Origin: Candidatus Methylomicrobium oryzae
GTDB lineage: Bacteria > Pseudomonadota > Gammaproteobacteria > Methylococcales > Methylomonadaceae
Length of the DNA: 64,000 nucleotides
Reading direction: 5' to 3'
NCBI RefSeq assembly: GCF_016745425.1
Contig: NZ_JAERVK010000015.1
Span: 71,447-135,446, forward strand
Part shown: one piece after another, positions 9,234 to 18,129 of the stretch
Layout: the number at the start of each line of letters is the position of its first letter
How positions within the stretch are numbered: position 1 is the first letter of the stretch
Notes under the pieces: model-generated
What the model was told of the DNA's origin: nothing
The model's input: the letters and a program-made list of their open reading frames with translations, nothing else
Databases searched by the model: none
Made by a program: the position numbers and the translations under genes

Positions 9234-10943
9234 CTAGCGTCGCCCGAATCCGCCGGCGGATTTGCGAGCCTCGGTCCTCCCTAAGGCTTGTGCCCGGCTC
9301 GATTGCCCTCTTTGGCTGTATGCTTTCGCCCTGCCGCCTTCATTAATCCCGCCAAAAGCGCTCCTCGATGCCGAATCCCTGACTGCAAAGTTCCGTTGCT
9401 GGGGTATCGGTTTCGGTAAAGATTGCGAACTCAGCGATGTTTCCGACGTACGGTCCTTCCCGCGTTCCCCTGGTTGTGCATCGGATCGCGCAACACGCCT
9501 TTCGCTTCCGCCCGAGACCGTCTTATTCCTCCGAGCGCCGGAGAAATCATTCCTCTGACCGGCTGGCGCCGCGGGTTGGCTTGAAATCCCCGGCTTCTGG
9601 TTTGGGTTACTGAGAGACTGCGCGATCCTCTGCGGCGATGCCTTCTCCTGCCGCTTCCGTAAGGAAGGATTCGCTTGACCGAGCGTCTTTTCAATTTGAG
9701 CCTGCCGTGCCCGATCCATTTGATCCCGGTCAAAACCGGCATAATCAAGATTGGCGGGCTGGTCTATCGTCTTCCGCTGCCCCGCGAGCGCCGGTTGCGG
9801 TTGGGGTTGAACGGCAGCTAGGCGTTGCTGCGCCTGGGATGTATAACGGTAACCGCGCCGATGTTTAGGGTCGTGAATCCACGCCGTCGGTCTGGGGCGA
9901 TCGTTGATCGGATTATCACGATTGACGTTTATCTCGTCGGCATTAATGTTGACATTACGGTCGATATCGATCTCGTTGCCTACCCGACTGCCGTAACCAT
10001 AATGGTAATTGGGGTAATGAGAGATTGCTGGATAATGATAATAACCGTGATAATGGTCATTCCAATCGTCATCGCTCCATTCGGAAATCGCCCAACCGAG
10101 CAATGCGCCGGTGGCCACCCCAGCGCCGAAAGTCAGCCAGGGCGAGGTCTGGCCGGTCGTGGTGGTGGTCGTCGTGGTGTTATAAACCTGGGCAGGCGGC
10201 GGACTGTACAATACTTGCGGATTGTATTGCGGAACATAAATCACTTGCGGATTCGCGGGCTCAATGCGGACGACCTCGGCCTGTGTTTTTCGAACCGACG
10301 ATTGCGCGGAGGGCGCTTCGACCCAAGTACCGGTAGCGCCTTGATCTCCTGCAGAAACCTTTGTGATCGAGGCTTTGGTAATTTTCTGTTCCGGCGAGTC
10401 TTTCAGCAGTCCAGCCGCCATCGCCTTGGCGCGCAGGGACTGTATCGATCCAAGCATGGCCTCCGGTTCCGCCAGGAATCTGTCCCCTAGCTGAGTCGTC
10501 CATTCGAGCCGGTCGTTCATCAAGGAAATAACCTGAGGAAATTCAAGCAGCGCGATGATACTGGGCGCCCAATCCTGACCGGTAGCTAAGGTGGCATTGG
10601 GATTGATTGCAAGCCAGCGGGCCGCCTGCACAACTTCCAGCGGATAGGTCGCGGCAGGTAGCAATTGAGCAAGCAAGGGATCGGGATATAAAGCGATCGG
10701 GGCCACCAAGGTTTCCAGGTCGGTAGGCTTGGAAGCGGGGAGTGCGGGTGCCGTTAACGGTGCATTCGCCGGCTCGGCGGCTACAGGCGTTGCCTGGCCG
10801 GCAGCGGTTGCGGAAGGAGACGGTTCTACCGGCTTGTGCTTCCATTTCATCACCCCAAAAACCGCCGCGGCGCCGGCCAGCGCAGCCGCCAATGCCAGCG
10901 CTAAAGGTTTGGCTGCTCCTTTAGCGCTATGTTCGACTTGCAT
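9234..10943 (-). CDS. DUF3300 family membrane-anchored protein
   Basis: A 569-residue protein with an alanine-rich N-terminal membrane segment (residues ~14-32). The DUF3300 domain begins at about residue 75 with LETLVAPIALYPDPLLAQLL and ends near VIYVPQYNPQVLYSPPP. A glycine-rich membrane-like stretch follows, then His/Tyr-rich and Asn/Asp-rich segments (NEIDIDRNVNINADEINVNR). The long C-terminal tail is rich in Gln, Arg and Ser and looks disordered. CGGAGC precedes the ATG. It pairs with the DUF2950 gene downstream. One intact copy of the dispersed motif lies 70 bases upstream of the start. Confidence 0.85.
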   Translation of the reverse strand: MQVEHSAKGAAKPLALALAAALAGAAAVFGVMKWKHKPVEPSPSATAAGQATPVAAEPANAPLTAPALPASKPTDLETLVAPIALYPDPLLAQLLPAATYPLEVVQAARWLAINPNATLATGQDWAPSIIALLEFPQVISLMNDRLEWTTQLGDRFLAEPEAMLGSIQSLRAKAMAAGLLKDSPEQKITKASITKVSAGDQGATGTWVEAPSAQSSVRKTQAEVVRIEPANPQVIYVPQYNPQVLYSPPPAQVYNTTTTTTTTGQTSPWLTFGAGVATGALLGWAISEWSDDDWNDHYHGYYHYPAISHYPNYHYGYGSRVGNEIDIDRNVNINADEINVNRDNPINDRPRPTAWIHDPKHRRGYRYTSQAQQRLAAVQPQPQPALAGQRKTIDQPANLDYAGFDRDQMDRARQAQIEKTLGQANPSLRKRQEKASPQRIAQSLSNPNQKPGISSQPAAPAGQRNDFSGARRNKTVSGGSERRVARSDAQPGERGKDRTSETSLSSQSLPKPIPQQRNFAVRDSASRSAFGGINEGGRAKAYSQRGQSSRAQALGRTEARKSAGGFGRR

Positions 10944-11013
10944 AATAGATTGCTCCGATTAAGGTCTTTTAAGAATTTCGGAGATAATCTATATTCCTTC
11001 GTCCTCTGAATCT

Positions 11014-11031
11014 ATTGGACTTTAGGCCAAG
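11014..11031. repeat. Dispersed motif, copy 3 (intact)
   Basis: Identical over 18 bases to the copy at 60905-60922. It lies 70 bases upstream of the DUF3300 start codon, where an operator could act. Confidence 0.55.
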
Positions 11032-11206
11032 GTTGCTCTGAGACAGGGCGAAGAAATTTTGAATCACAAGCTGAAAAAGCGGCGCTCTTTACGAGCCCGA
11101 TAATCGCTACCCGGTATCGCTACAGGATGAGCCATAATGTTTGTGAAATGGTTTAATGAACCCGAACACCTCTCAAGGCGACTGTATACTCTCAACAGAG
11201 GTTACC

Positions 11207-11390
11207 ATGACGAACGACATAGAATACAAGCGTCCCAAATACAGTCTGGAATTCAAGCAGCTGCCGCCAAACGGGTACTTGAAAAAGGCTATAACCAACA
11301 ACAGGCCGCCCATCACTTGGGCATATCCTTAAGTACCTTGGGGCGTTAAGTTCGAGCTGAGCGTAAGCCTTCGGTCAATTGGGTTATGAA
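11207..11390 (+). pseudogene. IS3-type transposase OrfA relic
   Basis: The start reads MTNDIEYKRPKYSLEFKQ and, after a one-base frameshift, the frame continues AAAKRVLEKGYNQQQAAHHL and GISLSTLGR. That is the helix-turn-helix start of an IS3-family OrfA. A stop codon then interrupts the frame, and only a short further stretch (AERKPSVNW) is recognisable before similarity is lost. No OrfB remains, so this is a dead fragment. The rest of 11391-11555 holds nothing I can identify. Confidence 0.6.
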
Positions 11391-11555
11391 ACACTGGCTC
11401 GAGTTCTACTCGTTGACTTTTTAATTTGGCTTGGTATTCCTACTCGGCCTGCTCCTCTTTCCTGCTATAAAGTTCGTCGGTAGATATCCCCTTCGGTGAT
11501 GCTGCGGTTAGAGTAACGCTTCCAAAAGAAGTCTTCATTATTAATAAGTCAACTT

Positions 11556-13163
11556 CTAGGTTGAGTCAGAGAATTGTTGGGCGATTTGATAAAAATCGGC
11601 TTCATTGCCTAAAAAAGCTGCAACAATGTCAGGATCAAAGTGGATGCCGCTCCCTTCTATAATTAGAGATTTAGCTTGTTCATGCGAAAAAGGTTCTTTA
11701 TAAACGCGCCGGCAAGTAAGAGCATCATAAACATCAACCAGAGCCAAAATGCGTGCGGCAAGCGGTATCGATTCGCCCTGCAGACCATAAGGGTAACCAC
11801 TGCCATTCCATTTTTCATGATGACAATATGCGATATCCATACCGCATCGGATAAAACTTTGCGAAGGGTATTTTTCATAAAGTACACGCAGGGTATCGCC
11901 GCCAATCAGCGCATGTGTTTTCATGATCTCAAATTCATCGGGCGTTAATTTACCCGGCTTCTTCAGAATAGCATCGGGTATACCGACTTTGCCGATATCG
12001 TGTAAAGGTGACGAACGAACTAAATCTTGAGTAAATTTCGGCGTAATGAGATCACGATATCTATCAGTGTTCTCCAAGTAACAGCAAATCAACGCACAAT
12101 ATTTTTTCAGGCGAAGCAGATGCGCTCCGGTTTCTGGGTCTCGATATTCGGACAATTTGGCCAGCGCGGTGATAATGGCATCCTGCGCTTCGTCATGGGC
12201 TTCACGATGCCAATAGCTTTGCAGCGCGGTGGCTGTAACATCAGCCATACCGGCTAAAGCATCCAGCACATCGTTTGTTAATTCAATTTCAGAGCCGGCT
12301 AAATTTAACAGCCCCAGGATGCCTTGTTTGCTAAGTAAGGGGATGGACAGCAACGGTTCGCCTCGAAACAGTGAGCGATCAAAAGTACTGATTGCCTGAA
12401 TAACATCATTATTGCGCCACCAAGGTTGCTTACTGCTCAATAGACAGGCAATGATGCCTTCAGGACAGTTTTTCCCCTGAAATACCGGCCAACTGGCATT
12501 AGGCGGATAATGGCAGGCAAATTGGTCATCCAGCTTGGGGCTGAGCCATAAAGTAATATCCTGCACAGAGGTCAATTCAACAACATTGCCAGCAAGAGCT
12601 TCAGCTATTTCCGAAGAATGGCTTACTTGGGTCATGCGTGTGGCATAACGGTATTGCAATTGTAATGAACGGGTTTTTTGCTCGACCAATGCTTCAAGGT
12701 GATGGTTAAATTGGCAGAGCTGCTGATTGGCTTCACGCAACTGGTCTTGTAGCAACTGCTCTGAAACTCGCAGTCGATATTGTTCCAAACCGTCTCTTAA
12801 AGTTTCAATCAATATTTCCTTTGGACAGGGTTTATTGAGAAAGCGAGAAATATGAGCGTTATGCAAGGCCTTCACCGCCACATCAAGCTCGGCACGCCCC
12901 GTGAGCATGATGAGCACGGTCTGTGGATAAAGCCGATTAACCGCACTGAGAAACGCGATACCATCCATGCCCGGCATATTGAAATCTGACACGACTACCG
13001 CGAATGGACCTAGTGATGCCAAAAGTTCCAAGGCAGCGTCACCGCTTTCGGCAAAGCTAAGAGCAAATTCACGCCGTAATTGACGTTTTATCCCTTCCAA
13101 TAGCAGTGATTCATCATCAACAAACAGGATTTTCCGGCTGATATCGAAGGTTGAGTTAATCAT
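11556..13163 (-). CDS. Response regulator with HD-GYP phosphodiesterase domain
   Basis: With the start at 13163 the product has 535 residues. Order: receiver domain (ILFVDDESLL, phospho-aspartate in VVVSDFNMPGMDG, lysine in LNKPCP), a coiled linker, a GAF-like middle, and a C-terminal HD-GYP domain with SPLHDIGKVGIPD and HHEKWNGSGYP. HD-GYP enzymes hydrolyse cyclic di-GMP, and both the HD pair and the GYP motif are intact. A longer frame to 13295 overlaps the upstream gene by 51 bases and begins with TTG, so I prefer the internal ATG, although no strong ribosome site precedes it. It is the last gene of a three-gene signalling operon. Confidence 0.85.
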   Translation of the reverse strand: MINSTFDISRKILFVDDESLLLEGIKRQLRREFALSFAESGDAALELLASLGPFAVVVSDFNMPGMDGIAFLSAVNRLYPQTVLIMLTGRAELDVAVKALHNAHISRFLNKPCPKEILIETLRDGLEQYRLRVSEQLLQDQLREANQQLCQFNHHLEALVEQKTRSLQLQYRYATRMTQVSHSSEIAEALAGNVVELTSVQDITLWLSPKLDDQFACHYPPNASWPVFQGKNCPEGIIACLLSSKQPWWRNNDVIQAISTFDRSLFRGEPLLSIPLLSKQGILGLLNLAGSEIELTNDVLDALAGMADVTATALQSYWHREAHDEAQDAIITALAKLSEYRDPETGAHLLRLKKYCALICCYLENTDRYRDLITPKFTQDLVRSSPLHDIGKVGIPDAILKKPGKLTPDEFEIMKTHALIGGDTLRVLYEKYPSQSFIRCGMDIAYCHHEKWNGSGYPYGLQGESIPLAARILALVDVYDALTCRRVYKEPFSHEQAKSLIIEGSGIHFDPDIVAAFLGNEADFYQIAQQFSDST

Positions 13164-13243
13164 CAGAATGTCAGAGTTCGCCTTATTCGTAGGCTTGGCT
13201 AAATAAAGGAATTTCTCGGAGAGGATATTGCTATCGGCAGCAC

Positions 13244-14470
13244 TCAATGAGGCTGATATGATTGGTTTAACGCTTTCGCTGCCAGCGACTGCCAATCGGG
13301 GAGTCGCTCAAGTTTGTTGATACGCTGTAGATATTCAGTATCTAGATCGATTTCGAATAAGCGAGCATAATCGTCCTGTAAAGGAGGCTTCGATAAGCTG
13401 GCGGCGACATGAACAGCGGTCAGCGCATTCATACCATTGTAATCTGTCTCGTTAGGATTTTTTTGTAGCAGAATTGCTTCAATAATACGGGGCGGAATTT
13501 TCCATATACTTAAAACATAAGCCGCAGCTTCACAACGATTGAAGCCGAAGACCTCTGCTTCCAGCTCAGCGACGGGAGTTTGAAAGTTTTTAACATGCTC
13601 CAGCAAAGACTCAAACTTATCCCCACTATGCGACATGAAAATCAATAAGCCCAGATTATGTAACAGTCCACTTAAATAGGCTTGATCGGGACGGTCATCC
13701 GACTGTTGTTCGGCTAGTGCGATCAATCGGGCCAGACAAGAGACCTGCATCGCATCCAGCCAAAGATATTCCATATGATGTTCCAAGCGGGGATTACTGA
13801 TTGGAAATGCACTTTTGACGTGGACGGACAATATCAAGCTGTGGAGTTGTTTAAGTCCAATCAGATTAATAGCCTCGGTTAGGCTAGAGATCTTACGGTT
13901 CAGACCAAAATAAGGGGAATTAACCAGCTGCAGCAACTTTGCCGACAAAACCATGTCGCGAGAAAAAATCTCGGCAATGTCACGATTACTCGTGTTTTCG
14001 TTGGCAATGGCAGCATTCAACTCGTGATAGATTTTGGGCAAACTGGGCAATTGACTAATATCGCCGATGCCGGAGATAAGGCGCGGATTGCTAACACAGG
14101 CTTGAATCTTAAATACCTGGGCAATCACCTCGCGCAACATTTCCGCGCTGCAGGGTTTACTAAGATATTGATGGGCAACTTCCAGACCGCTTTTCAGTGT
14201 GGCTTCGTCGGCATGGCCACTGAGAACGATACGGATCGCCGCTGGATAGCGCTCCCTGACTTGTTTTAAGAGCTTGTCTCCGCACATCTCCGGCATCATC
14301 ATATCGGTGACGATCAGATCAATGGGCTGTTTGGCCATCCATTCCAATGCTTGTTGGCCGTTATTTGCAAAAAATAATTGCCATTGTTCGCGGTAAGGGC
14401 GGAGCTGGCGCTGAATGCCGCTAATCACGTTTTCATCATCATCGACAAAGAGGATATTTTTTTTATTCAT
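13244..14470 (-). CDS. Response regulator with HDOD domain
   Basis: A 408-residue protein. Residues ~1-125 form a receiver domain with the acidic pair in NILFVDDDEN, the phospho-aspartate in LIVTDMMMPEM and the lysine in LSKPCS. Residues ~145-340 form an HDOD domain: LPSLPKIYHELNAAI, then DMVLSAKLLQLVNSPYFGL. HDOD proteins are signalling scaffolds related to HD hydrolases but usually inactive. The gene starts six bases after the kinase gene ends and is followed by the HD-GYP regulator, so kinase, HDOD regulator and HD-GYP regulator probably form one phosphorelay that ends in cyclic di-GMP control. Confidence 0.88.
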   Translation of the reverse strand: MNKKNILFVDDDENVISGIQRQLRPYREQWQLFFANNGQQALEWMAKQPIDLIVTDMMMPEMCGDKLLKQVRERYPAAIRIVLSGHADEATLKSGLEVAHQYLSKPCSAEMLREVIAQVFKIQACVSNPRLISGIGDISQLPSLPKIYHELNAAIANENTSNRDIAEIFSRDMVLSAKLLQLVNSPYFGLNRKISSLTEAINLIGLKQLHSLILSVHVKSAFPISNPRLEHHMEYLWLDAMQVSCLARLIALAEQQSDDRPDQAYLSGLLHNLGLLIFMSHSGDKFESLLEHVKNFQTPVAELEAEVFGFNRCEAAAYVLSIWKIPPRIIEAILLQKNPNETDYNGMNALTAVHVAASLSKPPLQDDYARLFEIDLDTEYLQRINKLERLPDWQSLAAKALNQSYQPH

Positions 14471-14476
14471 GACATT

Positions 14477-15919
14477 TTATGTCGACTCTTTAGAGGCAAG
14501 AGGTAATTGAATGTGAAAAGTAGTGCCGATACCCACCTCTGATTCAAAAAACAGCCGGCCATGGTGTTTTTCCACCACAATGTTGTGAGCAAGGCTTAAC
14601 CCCTGGCCCGTGCCTTTACCGACCGGCTTGGTCGTAAAAAAAAGATTGAACACTTTTTCTTGAATGTCCTTCGGGATGCCCGCACCGTTGTCGGTAAACA
14701 GAATATCCACGTTATTATTATTCAGTTTGCGGGTGACGATGCGAATAAGCCCCCTGCCCGCTTTTTTCTCTTCGATCGCATGGGCAGCATTGATGATCAA
14801 ATTGAGAAATACCTGATTCAGTTCACCCGCATAACATTCGATTGAACCCATCTCGGGATCAAAATCTGTTTCGACATCAGCAACATATTTATAGCTGTTG
14901 CGACTTAGCGTTAACGCATCGTTAAGCGCCTCAGGCAAATTAATCAGCTGCTTGGTTTGGCTAGCCTCGACATGAGAAAAACTTTTCATGGCTTTCACGA
15001 TTTCCGCAACCCGTTCAACTCCTTCCAATGCCTGTTCGATTGCTTTAGGACTATCTTCCAGAATAAACTGGAGATCATGACGTTCAATCAATTGATCCAG
15101 TTTAATCTTCAAAGACTCATCCGCCAAGACATCAAGATTCCTTTGAAATGCAATGATCTCGTTAAAGTTATCGTATAAAGCCGAGAGATTGTCGCCGATA
15201 TATTGAATCGGGGTATTGATTTCATGTGCCACACCAGACGCTAACTGGCCGATTGCTTCTAGTTTTTGGGCCTGACTTAGCTGGGCCTGTAAAACTTTAG
15301 TTTCACTGATGTCATCGACCATGCCGGTAAAAAACAACTCGTCTTCCATCTCAAGGAGGCTGACCTGTAGCAAGGCGGGGAAAATTTCGCCATTTTTACG
15401 TTGCGCTTCCACTTCACGACGCTTGCCAATAATGACCGCCTTCTGCGTATCAAAAAAACGACGGATATATCCGTCATGTTGTTCAGCGATAACCGCAGGC
15501 ATTAAGCGATTTATCTTACAGCCTATGACTTCACTGGGGCTGTAACCGAAAATGCGTTCCGCTGATCGATTAAAGCTAATTATCGTACCGGTTTTGTCAA
15601 TGGTGATAATGGCACTGGCCACAGTATCCAGAATCGTGTTGAGTTGAACAGTACGTTGCTCCAAACTCTCCATCTTTTGCTTGAGCCACATGCTGATTTT
15701 GCCAGTGAAAACGCCCAAAAAAGCCAGAATCAACGCTACAGCCCCCCACATCGATAAATCATCATGCCCGTCATAAAGTGCGAGAATGTGATTCCATGAG
15801 ATAGATTGATTGCTGTACCAAAGCTTGAATACTCCAGTTGTAACGGGAAATAACAGAACAAAAAATGCGGAAAAAAGAATTGAAAAGCGGTAAGGATGAC
15901 GCAGCAAAAAATTGATCAT
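14477..15919 (-). CDS. PAS-domain sensor histidine kinase
   Basis: A 480-residue inner-membrane kinase. Two membrane segments (about 12-30 and 56-75) are followed by a PAS domain (IDKTGTIISFNRSAERIFGY) with its PAC end (DELFFTGMVDDISE). The phospho-accepting histidine sits in GQLASGVAHEINTPIQYIGD. The ATPase domain has NLIINAAHAIEEK (N box), ILFTDNGAGIP (G1) and TGQGLSLAHNIV (G2). The periplasmic loop between the membrane segments is short, so sensing is probably through the PAS or the membrane. It is the first gene of the operon with the HDOD and HD-GYP regulators. Confidence 0.9.
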   Translation of the reverse strand: MINFLLRHPYRFSILFSAFFVLLFPVTTGVFKLWYSNQSISWNHILALYDGHDDLSMWGAVALILAFLGVFTGKISMWLKQKMESLEQRTVQLNTILDTVASAIITIDKTGTIISFNRSAERIFGYSPSEVIGCKINRLMPAVIAEQHDGYIRRFFDTQKAVIIGKRREVEAQRKNGEIFPALLQVSLLEMEDELFFTGMVDDISETKVLQAQLSQAQKLEAIGQLASGVAHEINTPIQYIGDNLSALYDNFNEIIAFQRNLDVLADESLKIKLDQLIERHDLQFILEDSPKAIEQALEGVERVAEIVKAMKSFSHVEASQTKQLINLPEALNDALTLSRNSYKYVADVETDFDPEMGSIECYAGELNQVFLNLIINAAHAIEEKKAGRGLIRIVTRKLNNNNVDILFTDNGAGIPKDIQEKVFNLFFTTKPVGKGTGQGLSLAHNIVVEKHHGRLFFESEVGIGTTFHIQLPLASKEST

Positions 15920-16034
15920 AAAAAATTAAGTATAAAAATTAATAGCTGGCAGATTTTGGCAAATAACACTCTGAACCACAGCAAGCAACGCCATATCCGG
16001 GAGTTTGCCGCCAGCTTTCTGTTCGCTCCTTCGA

Positions 16035-16268
16035 TTACCGTGGCCCAGCTTCACCAGCCTTATTACCCCTATTTGAAGCTTTACCCCGAGACTTGCGGCC
16101 ACCATCCTCACCCTTTTCAATGCATTGCTTAATAAATAAGTCTAGCTCTTGTTTGGCGACTTCCTTACAGCTAAAAGGACCAAAATCACCTTCCCGGGCT
16201 TTAAAAAACCACTCTGTTTTTCCTGTTTTAAGATTACGTTGAATATAAATTCTTGCTGCTTTGAACAT
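16035..16268 (-). CDS. Small basic-tailed protein of unknown function
   Basis: From Met at 16268 this gives 77 residues: MFKAARIYIQRNLKTGKTEW, then FKAREGDFGPFSCKEVAKQE and a Lys/Arg/Gly-rich tail. The 'aREGDfGPF' pattern, a short beta-rich module followed by a helix, occurs in small conserved proteins of gammaproteobacteria. No function is known to me. A longer frame extends to 16382 but its extra residues show no family character. The basic tail suggests nucleic-acid contact, which is speculation. Confidence 0.5.
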   Translation of the reverse strand: MFKAARIYIQRNLKTGKTEWFFKAREGDFGPFSCKEVAKQELDLFIKQCIEKGEDGGRKSRGKASNRGNKAGEAGPR

Positions 16269-16382
16269 TTTGAGCCCGTTACTGAAAATGCTGTTAACCT
16301 TAATAATAGCAAGGAGTTTCTGCTTTTCTAGAAAACATAATAGGGCTTTACAGTAGGAACGTCTCAGGTTGTTGGTCAACAT

Positions 16383-16850
16383 TGACTACTTGACAATTCT
16401 TTCAATAAATTAGCATCGAATATTACTTGGCTGTTTTTGTAATTAATTGATTATAATGAGGGTTTGGAGGATTGAAAGAGTAATTCTATGGCGACTCCTA
16501 GTACAAATTCCGAATCAACTTCAGCGGGTCCAGTGAATGCCGTTCATAACTGTTCTGCTTTCTCAAAGACATTTTCCGCAGTGTCGCGTCCGTCAATTTC
16601 TTACAATGTAACCATAAGGAATTGGATTCCATCAAAGATGAGTAAAATCCAAGCCACGTAGCAGCCCCTCGAGGTTTCTTCGTTCCAAGCTTATTTTTTG
16701 TATTTCTATAGCCCGCTTCATTTTCGATATTACTCAGCCATAGATGCCGAATTAGATTTGCAGTCATTAAAAATAATGGGGCATGGCTAGAACAGGGGTC
16801 TATTTCTGATCATTTTGAGGAGGGCCAAAGTCTCTGAAAAGGCCTGAGTC
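16383..16850. other. Intergenic region without a supported gene
   Basis: About 470 bases. A TATAAT box with an extended TTGAT upstream is visible at about 16450 on the plus strand, but its -35 match is poor. A minus-strand frame at 16498-16767 (89 residues) has no recognisable domain, and I do not call it. Confidence 0.35.
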
Positions 16851-17831
16851 ATGCAACCTCATAGTAAATTGCCTTGGTTGAAGAATACGCCATTGCCGCG
16901 GAATTTCTGCCTGATGATTTTGTTTGGGGGCTTGAGTATTGGATGCCCGAGTGGCGCCAGCTTCCTGACTCCGGGTGATTACCGGTTTGAATTGACAAAA
17001 AGCGGCCGGACCCGAACCTATTGGGTTCATGTGCCTCCCCAAGCTATATCCGGACCTTTGCCCCTGGTGATCAACCTGCATGGCGGGGGTGGCAACGCCC
17101 GGCAACATCGTCGAAGTTCCGGCATGGATGAGGCAGCCGACCGAGACGGGTATATTGCCGTTTATCCCAACGGCACCGGACGGTGGACCAATCATCTTCT
17201 GACCTGGAATGCGGGTGATTGCTGCGGCTATGCGCAAAATCAAGGCATTGACGACGTCGGTTTCATTTCTGCCCTGATTGACGATATCGAACGTCGGGCC
17301 GCCATCGATTTCAAACGCATTTATATTGTAGGCCATTCCAATGGCGGCATGATGGCTCATCGCTTGGGTGATGAACTACCGGAGCGCATCGCCGCTATTG
17401 CCTCGGTTGCCGGAGCGCATATGCCTTTTAATAGGAAGGGGCGATCGGTTCCCGTCCTGCAACTCCATAGCGTGGACGATCCGCGCGCCCTCTATGAGGG
17501 AAGCCTGGGCCCGCCTTTTCCGTTGACGGGCATGCGGGTGATGCATTCATCGGTTCAGGCCACTGTCTCGGCCTGGATACAACGGAACGGTTGTGATTCG
17601 ATAGCCTCCGAGAAGGAACTCAAGAAATGGCACCAACATACGGCCCAACTGTGGGTTTATGGAAACTGCCGAAATGGCGCAGAAGTGGCGCTTTGGAAAC
17701 TATCGGGGGCCGGCCATGGCTGGCCTGGGGCAGAACCAAAGATGGAAGTATTGCTGGGGCCAGCGACAAAGGTAATCGATGCCAATACCGAAGTCTGGCG
17801 TTTCTTCTCGCGGTTTTCTCTCTCCCGGTAA
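16851..17831 (+). CDS. Secreted PHB-depolymerase/feruloyl-esterase-type hydrolase
   Basis: A 326-residue alpha/beta hydrolase. A hydrophobic export segment lies at about residues 19-35. The oxyanion loop is LPLVINLHGGGGNARQHR, the nucleophile elbow is VGHSNGGMMAHRLG, and the catalytic acid and base are expected near HSVDDPRALY and GAGHGWPG. This is the LpqC/polyhydroxybutyrate depolymerase esterase family, whose members cleave polyester or aryl-ester bonds outside the cytoplasm. The length fits a single catalytic domain without a substrate-binding module. It stands alone on the plus strand. The substrate cannot be predicted. Confidence 0.82.
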   Translation: MQPHSKLPWLKNTPLPRNFCLMILFGGLSIGCPSGASFLTPGDYRFELTKSGRTRTYWVHVPPQAISGPLPLVINLHGGGGNARQHRRSSGMDEAADRDGYIAVYPNGTGRWTNHLLTWNAGDCCGYAQNQGIDDVGFISALIDDIERRAAIDFKRIYIVGHSNGGMMAHRLGDELPERIAAIASVAGAHMPFNRKGRSVPVLQLHSVDDPRALYEGSLGPPFPLTGMRVMHSSVQATVSAWIQRNGCDSIASEKELKKWHQHTAQLWVYGNCRNGAEVALWKLSGAGHGWPGAEPKMEVLLGPATKVIDANTEVWRFFSRFSLSR

Positions 17832-17915
17832 GAAAACCGAGGAACAGCCGCCGTTGCCAGATACGGGGATGCTCAAGCATATGAGTAACTAAGCTATTTA
17901 GAAGCCATGGAACGA

Positions 17916-18017
17916 TCATAGCTCAATGCCTTTGGTTCCAACTAAGAACAGGGTAATCAACTGAATCAATAGAAACAGCAACCCCAGCACCAGTAATAAT
18001 TTTTTTACGTCTTTCAT
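17916..18017 (-). CDS. 33-residue single-pass membrane peptide
   Basis: A short frame reads MKDVKKLLLVLGLLFLLIQL and then ITLFLVGTKGIEL. It has a basic N-terminus, one clear membrane helix and a short C-terminal tail. A GTGAGG stretch lies just upstream of the ATG. Codon choice and the amphipathic layout look like a real small membrane protein rather than chance. It sits between the two esterase genes. The function is unknown; small peptides of this type often bind and tune larger membrane complexes. Confidence 0.5.
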   Translation of the reverse strand: MKDVKKLLLVLGLLFLLIQLITLFLVGTKGIEL

Positions 18018-18129
18018 AACCTCACGCCCTTCTGATCTTAATGAAGACTGGTGTAAAAAATTGTTATCTGTCTGCTCACTCTAAAAAGCATACATCGAAG
18101 AAAACGCGATGGAAGTGAAAAGATTGCTT

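Noticed and set aside
11014..11031. The dispersed motif as a sigma-54 or sigma-E promoter element
   Set aside because: It lacks the GG-N10-GC spacing of sigma-54 sites, and the GGACTT element would point away from the genes that follow.
16498..16767. 89-codon minus-strand frame
   Set aside because: No recognisable family or ribosome site; composition does not look coding.
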